Shown here: one piece after another, positions 1-8,142 of the stretch
How the letters are laid out: each line of letters begins with the position of its first letter
Position numbering within the stretch: position 1 is the first letter of the stretch
Source: Betaproteobacteria bacterium TMED156
Lineage (GTDB): Bacteria; Pseudomonadota; Gammaproteobacteria; Burkholderiales; Burkholderiaceae_A
Direction of reading: 5' to 3'
NCBI GenBank assembly: GCA_002171155.1
Contig: NHHF01000088.1
Span: 1 to 17,646 of the forward strand
DNA: 17,646 nt
Position numbers and translations under genes: made by a program
Notes under the pieces: model-generated
Told to the model about the DNA's origin: nothing
The model's input: only the letters and a program-made list of their open reading frames with translations
The model's database searches: none

Positions 1-57
1 AGGTTCAGAGAACCTAGCGGACCACGCTTTGTTTTTTTTTGATAAGGGATCATTCAC
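1..57 (-). CDS. argH: Argininosuccinate lyase, N-terminal fragment (cut by window edge)
   Basis: The reverse strand from base 57 reads VNDPLSKKNKAWSARFSEP up to the window edge. AWSxRFSEP is the conserved opening of argininosuccinate lyase, which splits argininosuccinate into arginine and fumarate in the last step of arginine synthesis. Only 19 codons are present. The start is read as GTG at 57-55: no ATG lies in this frame just upstream, and an AAGG purine tract (67-64) sits six bases before it. The gene diverges from hemC with only 38 bp between the two starts, so both promoters must lie in or near that AT-rich gap. A run of nine A residues covers codons 7-9 and is a possible slippage site. 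Identity rests on a short but characteristic motif. Confidence 0.72.
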   Translation of the reverse strand, partial: MNDPLSKKNKAWSARFSEP

Positions 58-95
58 AATAAACCTTTTTTAATAACAATTTAATTAAATATATT

Positions 96-1004
96 ATGTT
101 TATTATCGCATCGAGAGAGAGTCGTTTGGCATTATGGCAGGCTAATTATGTTCAAAATATAATTAAAAACAGTGGAAATGTCCAAGTTGAGATTTTGGGA
201 ATCACGACAAGAGGCGATAGAATTCTTGATCAATCTTTATCCAAAATCGGAGGTAAAGGGCTATTTATCAAAGAGTTAGAAACTGCTTTACTAGAAAGAA
301 AAGCACATTTGGCTGTCCATTCATTGAAAGACGTTCCTATGGATTTAGCCGAAGATTTTGTTTTGGGTGCAATATTGAAAAGAGAAGATCCAAGAGATGC
401 ATTTGTAAGTAACAAATATAATAGTCTGGATGAACTGCCCAATGAATCCATTGTTGGCACATCCAGTTTGAGAAGAGAATTTCAAATAAGAAGAAATTGG
501 CCAAATTTACGCATTATTCCGTTAAGAGGGAATCTTGATACAAGATTGAAAAAACTTGATTCAGGAGAAATGCATGGAATAGTACTTGCCGCTGCAGGTT
601 TAAAGCGATTAAATTATACAAATAGAATTAAACAAATTATTCCTCCAGAAGTAATTCTTCCAGCTACCGGACAAGGGGCCTTGGGGATAGAAATCCTTGA
701 AAGAAATAAACAAGTACTTGAATTAATCAAACCAATGATCGATATCAAAACCACTAAGGAAGTTTCAATAGAAAGGATTGTTTCTAGAAAACTTGGTGCG
801 AGTTGCCAACTACCTTTAGCAGTTTTTTGTGAAACCCAGGTATCAACAAAAAATTTTAGGCTTAGAGCTCGACTTGCTATGCCTGATGGAAGTGGTTATT
901 GTGCAATTGATTTAATTGGAAATGATGAAGAACAACTTGGTTCTCTAGCTGCTGAAAGCCTTATTGAGCAAGGTGCAAAAAAAATAATAAACTCCCTTAA
1001 TTAA
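96..1004 (+). CDS. hemC: Porphobilinogen deaminase (hydroxymethylbilane synthase)
   Basis: This cytoplasmic enzyme joins four porphobilinogen molecules into hydroxymethylbilane on the way to heme and other tetrapyrroles. The 302-residue protein has the usual family length. It opens with ASRESRLALWQA (residues 5-16), carries the HSLKDVP substrate-binding motif near residues 75-81 and SSLRR near 122-126, and has GASCQLPL with Cys237, the residue expected to anchor the dipyrromethane cofactor. The start at 96 puts the N-terminal motif in the normal place, although no clear Shine-Dalgarno sequence precedes it. It is the first gene of a tight hemC-hemD-hemX-hemY run; three bases separate its stop from the hemD start. 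Nothing looks damaged. Confidence 0.97.
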   Translation: MFIIASRESRLALWQANYVQNIIKNSGNVQVEILGITTRGDRILDQSLSKIGGKGLFIKELETALLERKAHLAVHSLKDVPMDLAEDFVLGAILKREDPRDAFVSNKYNSLDELPNESIVGTSSLRREFQIRRNWPNLRIIPLRGNLDTRLKKLDSGEMHGIVLAAAGLKRLNYTNRIKQIIPPEVILPATGQGALGIEILERNKQVLELIKPMIDIKTTKEVSIERIVSRKLGASCQLPLAVFCETQVSTKNFRLRARLAMPDGSGYCAIDLIGNDEEQLGSLAAESLIEQGAKKIINSLN

Positions 1005-1007
1005 AAA

Positions 1008-1931
1008 ATGTTTGGATTTATAAATACAAGACCAACTTGGAGTGAAGGGAAAGATTATTGGCTTGAGAGTTTAAAGTCAGAACTACCCTCAGATTTTAAA
1101 ATATTGGATGCTCCTCTACAAGTTTTAAAATTACTCAATACTGAAAAAGTTATCTCGAAGATCAACATATGGTTTAATTCAACACTATGTAATGGTAATG
1201 GCTTTTTAATTTTTACTAGTCCTGCAACAGTGACGGCATTTGCTAAATATTTTAACTATTTTCAGTGTTCTGAAGAGGCAGCCAACTCACATTACTTAAA
1301 AAGTGAAGAATTAATTCAGAAAATGAAATTAGGTTTTATCAATAAAAGATTAAAGTTAGCATGTATAGGAAGCGGTACAAAAAAGGGTCTCGATGCATTG
1401 ATTAATGAAATCTTTTCAGACAACAGTCATATTCAAAAAAGTCTCTCAAGTAGTGTACTTTATGTCGAACAAAATCCCGATGCCGAGTCATTTTTAAATT
1501 TACATCGTACAAACTTTGAACATAATTTCCTATTAATTTTTGAGGGTGATAATAACAAACCAATCCTTAGAGATGGGCTAATTAATTATTCAAAAAAAGT
1601 AGATATTTTGACTGTTTACAATCGTAGATCTTTGGAATTACCGTCTTTCAAAAAATTTTACAATCTTATTACCAATAAGATTGTAAATACAAATTCAGTA
1701 TTGAATTTCAATAAAAAAGTTTTTCTGCTTTTGACTTCAACAAATAATGCTAATCTACTCATAAAAGAGCTAGATAAACAGAATGTTTTACTAAATTCAA
1801 TTATCGTGATTAGTCATCATGAACGTATAATTATAAACATAAAAAAAGATTTTCAGGACGTTGAATTTGTTAAAATTTTATCTTTATCTCCAAAGTCAAT
1901 TGCTGAGAAAATTCGAAGTTATGCCATTTAA
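1008..1931 (+). CDS. hemD: Uroporphyrinogen-III synthase
   Basis: The product should close and invert the D ring of hydroxymethylbilane to give uroporphyrinogen III, directly after HemC. HemD sequences diverge strongly, so the call rests on position after hemC, length (307 residues, slightly long) and several weak family marks. These are an N-terminal FINTRP opening, FLIFTSPATVTAFAKYF near residues 66-82 (the usual TSxxAV region), a ACIGSGTKKGL segment, VYNRR near 202-206 (the conserved Tyr-x-Arg), and FLLLTSTNNANLL in the second lobe. Residues are biased to Lys, Asn and Ile, as expected in an AT-rich genome. The next gene starts eight bases after the stop. Confidence 0.9.
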   Translation: MFGFINTRPTWSEGKDYWLESLKSELPSDFKILDAPLQVLKLLNTEKVISKINIWFNSTLCNGNGFLIFTSPATVTAFAKYFNYFQCSEEAANSHYLKSEELIQKMKLGFINKRLKLACIGSGTKKGLDALINEIFSDNSHIQKSLSSSVLYVEQNPDAESFLNLHRTNFEHNFLLIFEGDNNKPILRDGLINYSKKVDILTVYNRRSLELPSFKKFYNLITNKIVNTNSVLNFNKKVFLLLTSTNNANLLIKELDKQNVLLNSIIVISHHERIIINIKKDFQDVEFVKILSLSPKSIAEKIRSYAI

Positions 1932-1939
1932 AATTTTTA

Positions 1940-3049
1940 ATGGAAAATGTTTTGATGACAAGCGATAATACAAATCAAGAAAAACCCTCGAAAGTTATTG
2001 AAAAGAATTTATCATCTGATAAAGATGATGTTAAGGAACAGGTGGATAAAAATAAATCAGATTTGCCATCCAATAGTGAGCAAAATATTTCCCAATCTAA
2101 AGCTACTATGGGAAAAAATTTGAACAAAAAACCTAAAAAAACACTCTTTAAAATTCTCTTTTTCTCTCTAATTTTGACATTAACATCATCCTTGCTGTTT
2201 TTAATATTTAAAGAAGAAATTTTTTTAAACTTGAATTTAGTTAAAAATTTTTTCTATCAAAATGATGATAAAGCATATTTAACCAATGGAGGTTCGGACG
2301 CGAAAGCTTTATCAAACATTGATAAACTAAAACCTGATAACTATGACGTTAACAATGTTGATAATACTAATTTAAGTGAAAAGCAATCCCTACAAACTCC
2401 TAAACAGAACGAGGAAAAAAGTAATTCTTTGTTTGAACCTATTGTTGAGGACTCGAATTCGAGAGTTGAAAACATAATAAAAAAACCAACTTATGACAAC
2501 GTTGAAGAAAATTCCTCTGATGTTATGGATGATGAAGAGTATCTTGTGACTATAGAGCCGGAAACTAAAATTTCTGCACCTAAAAATAATCTCTCAAATA
2601 ATCAAAATATTCAAATAATTACTTTTATAAACGATTTAGAAGAATTAATTATTGATGTAAACAAGCTAAAATTTAGTTCTAGACCTGCTGACTTTGAAAA
2701 AGAAACACAAATAAATGTTAAAGATTTAACCGTATCTGAGAGGATTATTAGCAATTTGTTAGATTTGGTAAAAATTACTAGGATTAATGATGCAGATATT
2801 GTTAGTCACTCCAACGATTTTTATATTCTAATACGAGAGCACATAAAATTACGTTTGTTGTCAGCTCGGGTAAATATGATTAGTCAAGTTAATTCTAGTC
2901 CTGTTTCAGATTTAGTCGAAGCATCAAAGTTATTAGATAAATACTTTCTTCAAGATCAAACTTTTATTGAAATAAAAGGAAAATTGGATGAGCTAATCCA
3001 AGAATTGAAAATAAAATATACGAATAAAGATTTTCTTTACAAGGACTAA
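1940..3049 (+). CDS. hemX: HemX-like membrane protein of the heme operon
   Basis: A 369-residue protein with a short cytoplasmic N-terminus rich in Lys, Asp, Ser and Asn, one membrane helix (about residues 69-90), a long low-complexity Asn/Asp/Glu-rich stretch (about 105-220), then a conserved-looking C-terminal part. The motif REHIKLRLLSAR near residues 297-308 matches the best conserved part of proteobacterial HemX. HemX is often labelled uroporphyrinogen-III C-methyltransferase, but no methyltransferase domain is visible, so that label should not be copied. The molecular role of HemX in the heme locus is not well settled. The start could be ATG 1940 or ATG 1955; neither has a clear ribosome site, and 1940 is chosen as the first. 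The stop abuts the hemY start. Confidence 0.82.
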   Translation: MENVLMTSDNTNQEKPSKVIEKNLSSDKDDVKEQVDKNKSDLPSNSEQNISQSKATMGKNLNKKPKKTLFKILFFSLILTLTSSLLFLIFKEEIFLNLNLVKNFFYQNDDKAYLTNGGSDAKALSNIDKLKPDNYDVNNVDNTNLSEKQSLQTPKQNEEKSNSLFEPIVEDSNSRVENIIKKPTYDNVEENSSDVMDDEEYLVTIEPETKISAPKNNLSNNQNIQIITFINDLEELIIDVNKLKFSSRPADFEKETQINVKDLTVSERIISNLLDLVKITRINDADIVSHSNDFYILIREHIKLRLLSARVNMISQVNSSPVSDLVEASKLLDKYFLQDQTFIEIKGKLDELIQELKIKYTNKDFLYKD

Positions 3050-4255
3050 ATGAAATTTTTGCTTTCAATTGTTTTAGTTGCCGCAGTAGCAGTGGGCGTT
3101 GCACTTGCTTTAGACCAGGGAGGTTCAATTACTTTTTGGTGGTCTGAATGGCGAGCAGATGTAGCAATTTCAACTTTTTTGTTATTTCTATTCTTCATTA
3201 TTATTTTTATATGGCTCTTATCCAGAATAATTTTTCAATTGTATTCTTTGCCAGATAGGGCTCGAAAATACAAAAAAAGATTAAAAGAGAAAAAAAGAGT
3301 TGAAATGATATACCGATTGTTGATCGCTTTTTTCCAAAAGCAATACGTTAAAGTTGTAAATGATTCTCATAGATTTAAAAAAACTTTAACTCTTAAAGAT
3401 GAACAGGAAATCATTTCAAGTTTATTATTTTATTTTATAACTGCTAAGTCTGCAAACAGAGTAGGTAATTTCCAGCTAAGAGACTCATGCATTAAAGAAA
3501 TCGAGATTATTGAGAAGAAAAATTCGAAGAATTACAACCTTGCTGTTTTATTTAGATTTCAATATCTTATTGAGGAGAAAAAGCAGCATGAAGCATTAAG
3601 AAATATCAATAAAATTCCAAGTTCAAGTCGGGAAAACATTGAATTTTTAAAATTACAAGTGAAAGCGAACGAACTTGCCGAAGATTGGGAGGAAGTACTA
3701 AGGTTGGTACGAGTTTTGGAGAACAAAAAAAATGTCGTTCTCTTTGATTTTGATCTATACAAATTTAAAAGTTTCTACAACCTTTTCAAAACATCTTCAG
3801 ACAATCCAGTTGTTATAAAGAAAATTATTGGTCTGATTAAAAATGATTACAAAAACAGCTCAAAATTAACCTACTTGGTATCTGAGGCTTGGTTGAAGGT
3901 TGGAAACACAAAAAAAGCCAAAGAAATCGTAGAGGGATTTTTAAATTTAAGTTGGGATTCAGATTTAATAATGCTTTATTACAAATGCATTATGGATGAC
4001 CAAGATAAATTAGAAAAGCTTGATGAATGGGAAAAAAACTTTTCTTCACACCATGAGTATCATTTGGTTTTCGGTAAGACATGCAGAAAGTTGAAAATGT
4101 GGGGTAAGTCTCAACAACACCTTGAAAGATCTATCCAAATTAGTCCCTCAGTAGAGGCACTTGTTGAATTAGCTGAAGTGTACAAATTAACCGAAAAAGA
4201 GAAGGCTGCTCAAGATTGTTGGAAAAGAGCAGCCCTTCTTTCTTTAAGAAGTTAA
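3050..4255 (+). CDS. hemY: HemY-type TPR membrane protein
   Basis: A 401-residue inner-membrane protein of the HemY family found at the end of hemCDXY operons in beta- and gammaproteobacteria. It is unrelated to the protoporphyrinogen oxidase also called HemY in Gram-positive bacteria. Two N-terminal membrane helices are visible (about residues 1-21 and 39-63), with the family-like [11 protein letters not shown] segment between them and a basic stretch after them. The rest is helical with TPR-like repeats, clearest near the C-terminus (about 340-398). An AAGGA ribosome site (3041-3045) lies inside the end of hemX, and the hemX stop codon touches this ATG, suggesting coupled translation. The stop overlaps the convergent hppA stop. 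The exact function of the family is not established. Confidence 0.9.
   Translation: MKFLLSIVLVAAVAVGVALALDQGGSITFWWSEWRADVAISTFLLFLFFIIIFIWLLSRIIFQLYSLPDRARKYKKRLKEKKRVEMIYRLLIAFFQKQYVKVVNDSHRFKKTLTLKDEQEIISSLLFYFITAKSANRVGNFQLRDSCIKEIEIIEKKNSKNYNLAVLFRFQYLIEEKKQHEALRNINKIPSSSRENIEFLKLQVKANELAEDWEEVLRLVRVLENKKNVVLFDFDLYKFKSFYNLFKTSSDNPVVIKKIIGLIKNDYKNSSKLTYLVSEAWLKVGNTKKAKEIVEGFLNLSWDSDLIMLYYKCIMDDQDKLEKLDEWEKNFSSHHEYHLVFGKTCRKLKMWGKSQQHLERSIQISPSVEALVELAEVYKLTEKEKAAQDCWKRAALLSLRS
4194..4245. terminator. Candidate bidirectional hairpin terminator inside the end of hemY
   Basis: The left arm AGAAGGCTGCTC (4200-4211) pairs with the right arm GAGCAGCCCTTCT (4227-4239): twelve pairs with one bulged C, around a 15-base loop. 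An A-run (4194-4198) precedes it and a T-rich stretch (4236-4245) follows, so on either strand the stem is followed by U residues. On the hppA strand this is a clean CUUUUU. It starts only seven bases beyond the hppA stop and lies within the last codons of hemY, where two convergent genes leave no spacer. The hairpin is seen directly; termination is inferred. The same bases encode two Ala-rich TPR helix segments. Confidence 0.55.
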
Positions 4256-6318
4256 CTAATCCAGAATGCGCTTACAGGCAAGATTGGAATAATTAACAAG
4301 GCCACTATATTTATTATCTTAATTAGTGGATTAATCGCTGGTCCAGCTGTGTCTTTATATGGATCGCCTACTGTATCTCCAGTGACAGCCGCTTTGTGAG
4401 CTTCTGATCCTTTCCCTCCGTGATTTCCGTCTTCTATGTATTTTTTTGCATTATCCCATGCACCACCACCAGTACACATTGAGATTGCCACAAACAGGCC
4501 AGTTATAATCGTACCCATAAGTAGACCACCTAAGGCTTTTGGACCAAGAAGAAAACCAACAAGGACCGGGACAATAACTGGTAATAATGAAGGAATTATC
4601 ATCTCTTTAATTGCCGACTTTGTAAGTAAATCTACGGCTTTATGGTACTCTGGCTTTCCCTTACCATCCATTATTCCACTAATCTCCCTGAATTGACGCC
4701 TAACCTCAGTTACAACTGAACCAGCGCATCTACCTACTGCCTCCATAGCCATCGCAGCAAAAAGAAATGGAATAAGTCCTCCTATAAATAATCCAACAAT
4801 GACCATATGGTCAGACAACTCAAAAGAAATATATTGTCCAATACTCTCAAGACCATGAGTATAGTCAGCAAATAGAACTAATGCTGCAAGGCCAGCAGAG
4901 CCAATTGCATAGCCTTTAGTAACAGCCTTTGTGGTGTTACCAACTGCATCAAGTGGATCAGTTACTGCTCTTACCTCTGAGGGTAACTCTGCCATTTCTG
5001 CAATACCTCCAGCGTTGTCAGTGATTGGTCCATAAGCATCTAATGCAACTACAATACCTGCCATAGAAAGCATAGAAGTTGCAGCGATTGCTATTCCGTA
5101 GAGTTCAGCGAAATAATATGCAGCCAATATGGCTATGATTACTGAAACTACTGGCCACGCTGTTGATTTCATAGAAATTGCAATGCCCTCAATTATGTTT
5201 GTAGCATGACCTGTTTCAGATGCTGCAGCAACATTTTGAACAGGTTTATATTCAGTAGCAGTATAGTATTCGGTGATAATGACCAAAGCACCTGTGAGCA
5301 AAATACCAACTATTGAAGCACCCCAAAGATTGATTGAAGTTATTGTTGAAGTTGCATCAAAAATATTTCCCATCATTGACTCGGTGACAAACCAAAATGC
5401 GACAATTGACAAAACAGCAGAGACGATTAAGCCTTTGTATAATGCATTCATTATTTTTCCTGTGCCTGAGTATTTGACAAAGAAACATCCAATAATCGAG
5501 GCAATGGCCGAAACTACACCTAAAGCCAACGGATAGACTACAGCAGCATTTTCCAACCCTGGTAGCGTTAATGCTCCTAGCAACATAGTAGCGATTACAG
5601 TTACGGCGTAAGTTTCAAACAAGTCTGCTGCCATTCCTGCACAGTCACCAACATTATCTCCAACATTATCAGCAATTACAGCTGGATTTCGTGGATCATC
5701 TTCAGGTATACCTGCTTCTACCTTGCCTACAAGGTCTGCACCTACATCTGCTCCTTTCGTAAATATACCTCCCCCTAAACGAGCAAAAATGGAAATTAGC
5801 GATGAACCAAAAGCAAATCCTATAAGTGGTTTTAAAGCGGTACTTATGTCATTTGGAACCACATCCTGAATTAAATAAGCTGTAAAACCTGCTACACCGA
5901 TTAATCCTAATCCAATGACTAACATACCTGTTATTGCTCCACCTCTGAAGGCGACTGCGAGGGCAGGGTTGATTCCTTGTTTAGCAGCCTCGGCTGTTCT
6001 AACATTGGCTCTTACACTAATATTCATGCCAATAAATCCTGCCACACCAGATAGGACAGCTCCTAATAAAAAACCAGCGGCAGTCAGGATACCAAGCCCA
6101 GGGACTGCAGCGATAACAATTAATATAATTGCCCCCACAATAGCAATTGTTCTATATTGTCGGGCTAGATAAGCAGACGCACCATCTTGGATAGCTGAAG
6201 CTATCTCCTGCATTCGACTATTTCCGACTGGTTGTTTCAAAATCCACTTGATTGAAAACAATGCGTATATAATAGTAATGACACCAGCAAGTAATGAAAG
6301 TGATAGCCCATAGGACAT
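4252..6318 (-). CDS. hppA: Membrane proton-translocating pyrophosphatase, K+-independent type
   Basis: This integral membrane enzyme hydrolyses pyrophosphate and pumps protons out of the cytoplasm. The 688-residue protein is full length for bacterial H+-PPases and is made largely of hydrophobic helices. The catalytic signature DVGADLVGK lies near residues 190-198, followed by [20 protein letters not shown] near 205-224. The C-terminal motif [19 protein letters not shown] is also present. GNTTKAVT (460-467) has Lys464 and Thr467, the pair that marks K+-independent enzymes; K+-dependent ones have Ala and usually Gly there. The gene has a strong AGGAGA ribosome site and looks less AT-rich than its neighbours, partly from its Gly/Ala content. 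It diverges from a ruined soluble pyrophosphatase gene, so it may be the main PPi-removing enzyme. Proton rather than Na+ transport is inferred from the K+-independent class. Confidence 0.97.
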   Translation of the reverse strand: MSYGLSLSLLAGVITIIYALFSIKWILKQPVGNSRMQEIASAIQDGASAYLARQYRTIAIVGAIILIVIAAVPGLGILTAAGFLLGAVLSGVAGFIGMNISVRANVRTAEAAKQGINPALAVAFRGGAITGMLVIGLGLIGVAGFTAYLIQDVVPNDISTALKPLIGFAFGSSLISIFARLGGGIFTKGADVGADLVGKVEAGIPEDDPRNPAVIADNVGDNVGDCAGMAADLFETYAVTVIATMLLGALTLPGLENAAVVYPLALGVVSAIASIIGCFFVKYSGTGKIMNALYKGLIVSAVLSIVAFWFVTESMMGNIFDATSTITSINLWGASIVGILLTGALVIITEYYTATEYKPVQNVAAASETGHATNIIEGIAISMKSTAWPVVSVIIAILAAYYFAELYGIAIAATSMLSMAGIVVALDAYGPITDNAGGIAEMAELPSEVRAVTDPLDAVGNTTKAVTKGYAIGSAGLAALVLFADYTHGLESIGQYISFELSDHMVIVGLFIGGLIPFLFAAMAMEAVGRCAGSVVTEVRRQFREISGIMDGKGKPEYHKAVDLLTKSAIKEMIIPSLLPVIVPVLVGFLLGPKALGGLLMGTIITGLFVAISMCTGGGAWDNAKKYIEDGNHGGKGSEAHKAAVTGDTVGDPYKDTAGPAINPLIKIINIVALLIIPILPVSAFWIS

Positions 6319-6324
6319 CTTACG

Positions 6325-6330
6325 TCTCCT
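6325..6330 (-). promoter_or_regulatory. Strong Shine-Dalgarno site of hppA
   Basis: On the reverse strand AGGAGA lies six bases before the hppA ATG at 6318. It is the closest match to the anti-Shine-Dalgarno consensus noticed in this window, where several other starts (hemC, nadE, ftsK, serS) show none. It supports the chosen hppA start and suggests efficient translation. The rest of the gap up to the ppa remnant (6331-6427) is AT-rich and must hold the hppA promoter, but no -10/-35 pair stood out clearly. Confidence 0.7.
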
Positions 6331-6427
6331 TATTTGTAATAATTTATTTTTATAAACCGGAATTTTTTTGCAGTTTATTACTACAAGAAATGTTATAAAT
6401 TTGGTTAGCCCTCGATCATAACATTAT

Positions 6428-6961
6428 ATTCCCTTAAGAAAAATAAACGCTGGCTCTGATTAACCAAATGAATTTAATGTAGTTATTTAAATTCCTTACC
6501 ATTACGATTCAATAAAGTATCAGATTGATAAAAATAACTAGACCTTTGTTTGTTGATAGGTTCATGCTTACTTGTATGCATTATCTATGTAATAACTGAT
6601 ACATACCTCAAACCATCAGCGACGATGGTGATCCAACTGATGTACTTGTAATCACACCTTTCCCAGTAGTCATGCAACTGTTGTTAAATGAAAACCACTT
6701 GGTATTTTAAAAATGAATGATGAAGTTGGAAAAGACAATAAAATACTGGCAGTCCCAATAAATACTGTTCTGCCCATATATAAACATTGGAATCATGTTA
6801 ATGATATTTTTCCAGAAAGATTAGTTTATACAAAACATCTTTTTCAACATTACAAGAATCTTGAGGACGGCAAGTGGGTAAAAGTTACCAGATGGTATGG
6901 ACCCGATCTTGTAAGGGAAGAAATTTTGCATTCCTTAAAAAGATTCAAAGTCTTTAATTAA
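6428..6961 (+). pseudogene. ppa: Decayed soluble inorganic pyrophosphatase (family I)
   Basis: Read across frames, this stretch aligns along nearly the whole of E. coli Ppa. From 6446 it reads NAGSD-stop-PNEFNVVI-stop-IP, then IKYQIDK (6512-6532), a +1 shift at about 6539, PLFVDRFM (6543-6566), [24 protein letters not shown] (6588-6650), a -1 shift near 6666-6673, [15 protein letters not shown], then 81 more open codons to TAA 6959-6961. Lesions are a lost start (ATT near 6428), TAA 6461, TAA 6488, TGA 6597, TGA 6689 and two frameshifts. In E. coli numbering, active-site Glu20 is a stop, Glu31 is Gln and Tyr55 is Asn; Arg43, the DGDPxD aspartates, Asp97, Asp102, Lys104, Tyr141 and Lys142 persist. 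The open 3' part has an ATG at 6713 with no ribosome site. A gene caller may report it as a small pyrophosphatase, but it lacks half the fold. Confidence 0.9.
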
Positions 6962-6966
6962 CAATC

Positions 6967-8124
6967 TTACTTTTTAAAAGGATTTCTATCGTTTAATTCT
7001 GAAAAATAATTTTCAACTCCATTATCTTCTCTTGATAAAAAAGTTTTGACAGCAACCCTGAAATTTGGATCTGACACCCAATGAACTGATCCTGTGAGGT
7101 TAGGCTCAAAACCTCTTGCTAATTTGTGTTCTCCTTGAGCTCCACCTTCAATTCTAGCAATTTTCTCCTTAATAGCCCACTCAATAGGAGAGTAAAAAGC
7201 AACTTCAAAATGTAAACATGAAATACGTTCAATTGCACCCCAATACCTTCCATAAGCTATAGTTTTATTTTGTTCTTTTCCCAAAACAAAAAGAGAGCTT
7301 GCAATTAATTTTTTTTGCTCAGTATCTTCTGCAATGCAAAGAGCAAAATTCTCAGGAATTTTTTCTGCAAGGTAGAAAAAAAAATCTCTATTTAAATATG
7401 GAGGGTTTCCGTGTTCAAAATAAGTTTTTTCATAGCATTTACAAAAAAAATGCCAATGTTCTTCCGTTATTTCGTTACCAATAAAAACTTTGCAAAAAAT
7501 TTTACAATCTGACACTTTTCTTCTTTCTGCCTTAATTTTTTTTCTTTTCTTCTGAGACAAACTACTAAGAAAGTCATCGAAAGAATCAAAATTTTTATTT
7601 TTCCAGTGAAATTGAACTCCTTTTCTTAGCATCCAACCAGATTTATTTGCAATTTCTAATTCTTCTTGACTTCCGAATAGCATATGAATTGAGGAAAAAT
7701 GACTTCGTTTTGTTTCCTCAATTAATATTTTCAACACATCTTTTTTGGTTTTGCCATCTTTGGCAAGAATTCTACTTCCAGGTACAGGGCTGAATGGACT
7801 TGCAATTAACCATTTCGGATAATAATTTCCTCCTGCACGATCATATGCATTTGCCCATGACCAATCAAAAACATATTCACCGTAAGAGTGTAATTTTACA
7901 TATCTGGGTACAATTGCACACAAAGTAGAATTTTCGTCATAAACTAAAAGTGGTTTTGGTATCCATCCCGTATTTTCTCCAATACATCCGGTCACTTCCA
8001 TTGCCACCAAAAATTCCCAACTTGTAAAAGGGGTTATAGAAACATTTTCTTTGCAAATTGACTCATAAATTTTTTTGGGTATCTTGGAAATACTGTTTGT
8101 AGTCTCTAATTTATAATTTTTCAC
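6967..8124 (-). CDS. PF04339 (COG3146) acyltransferase-like protein
   Basis: A 385-residue soluble protein of the PF04339 family, distantly related to GNAT/FemAB acyltransferases and often labelled a predicted N-acyltransferase or peptidoglycan biosynthesis protein. Family marks seen are TSWEFLVAMEVTGCIGENTGW near residues 38-58, VFDWSWANAY near 84-93, a basic QKKRKKIKAERR stretch in the middle, YGRYWGA, CLHFEVAFY, and the late block IEGGAQGEHKLARGFEP that is the strongest signature. Its substrate is not established. The start is GTG at 8124; no ATG occurs in frame upstream. An out-of-frame five-codon ATG reading frame ends by overlapping this GTG. It diverges from nadE with 18 bp between starts and converges on the ppa remnant. 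Confidence 0.88.
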   Translation of the reverse strand: MKNYKLETTNSISKIPKKIYESICKENVSITPFTSWEFLVAMEVTGCIGENTGWIPKPLLVYDENSTLCAIVPRYVKLHSYGEYVFDWSWANAYDRAGGNYYPKWLIASPFSPVPGSRILAKDGKTKKDVLKILIEETKRSHFSSIHMLFGSQEELEIANKSGWMLRKGVQFHWKNKNFDSFDDFLSSLSQKKRKKIKAERRKVSDCKIFCKVFIGNEITEEHWHFFCKCYEKTYFEHGNPPYLNRDFFFYLAEKIPENFALCIAEDTEQKKLIASSLFVLGKEQNKTIAYGRYWGAIERISCLHFEVAFYSPIEWAIKEKIARIEGGAQGEHKLARGFEPNLTGSVHWVSDPNFRVAVKTFLSREDNGVENYFSELNDRNPFKK

Positions 8125-8142
8125 TTTTTTGCTTTCATCTAT

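Noticed and set aside
1940..3049. hemX as uroporphyrinogen-III C-methyltransferase
   Set aside because: No methyltransferase domain or SAM-binding motif is visible; this is a known misleading label for HemX.
5273..6172. Several 85-87 codon open frames antisense to hppA
   Set aside because: Shadows of a Gly/Ala-rich membrane gene; their Thr/Pro/Ile-rich composition is what the opposite strand of such a gene gives.
4252..6318. hppA as recently acquired foreign DNA because it is less AT-rich
   Set aside because: Its Gly/Ala-rich protein and likely high expression explain the composition; no mobile element, direct repeat or tRNA edge flanks it.
6713..6961. A small independent 82-residue gene
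   Set aside because: It matches the C-terminal part of family I pyrophosphatase, the homology continues upstream of its ATG through stops and frameshifts, and it has no ribosome site; treated as part of the pseudogene.
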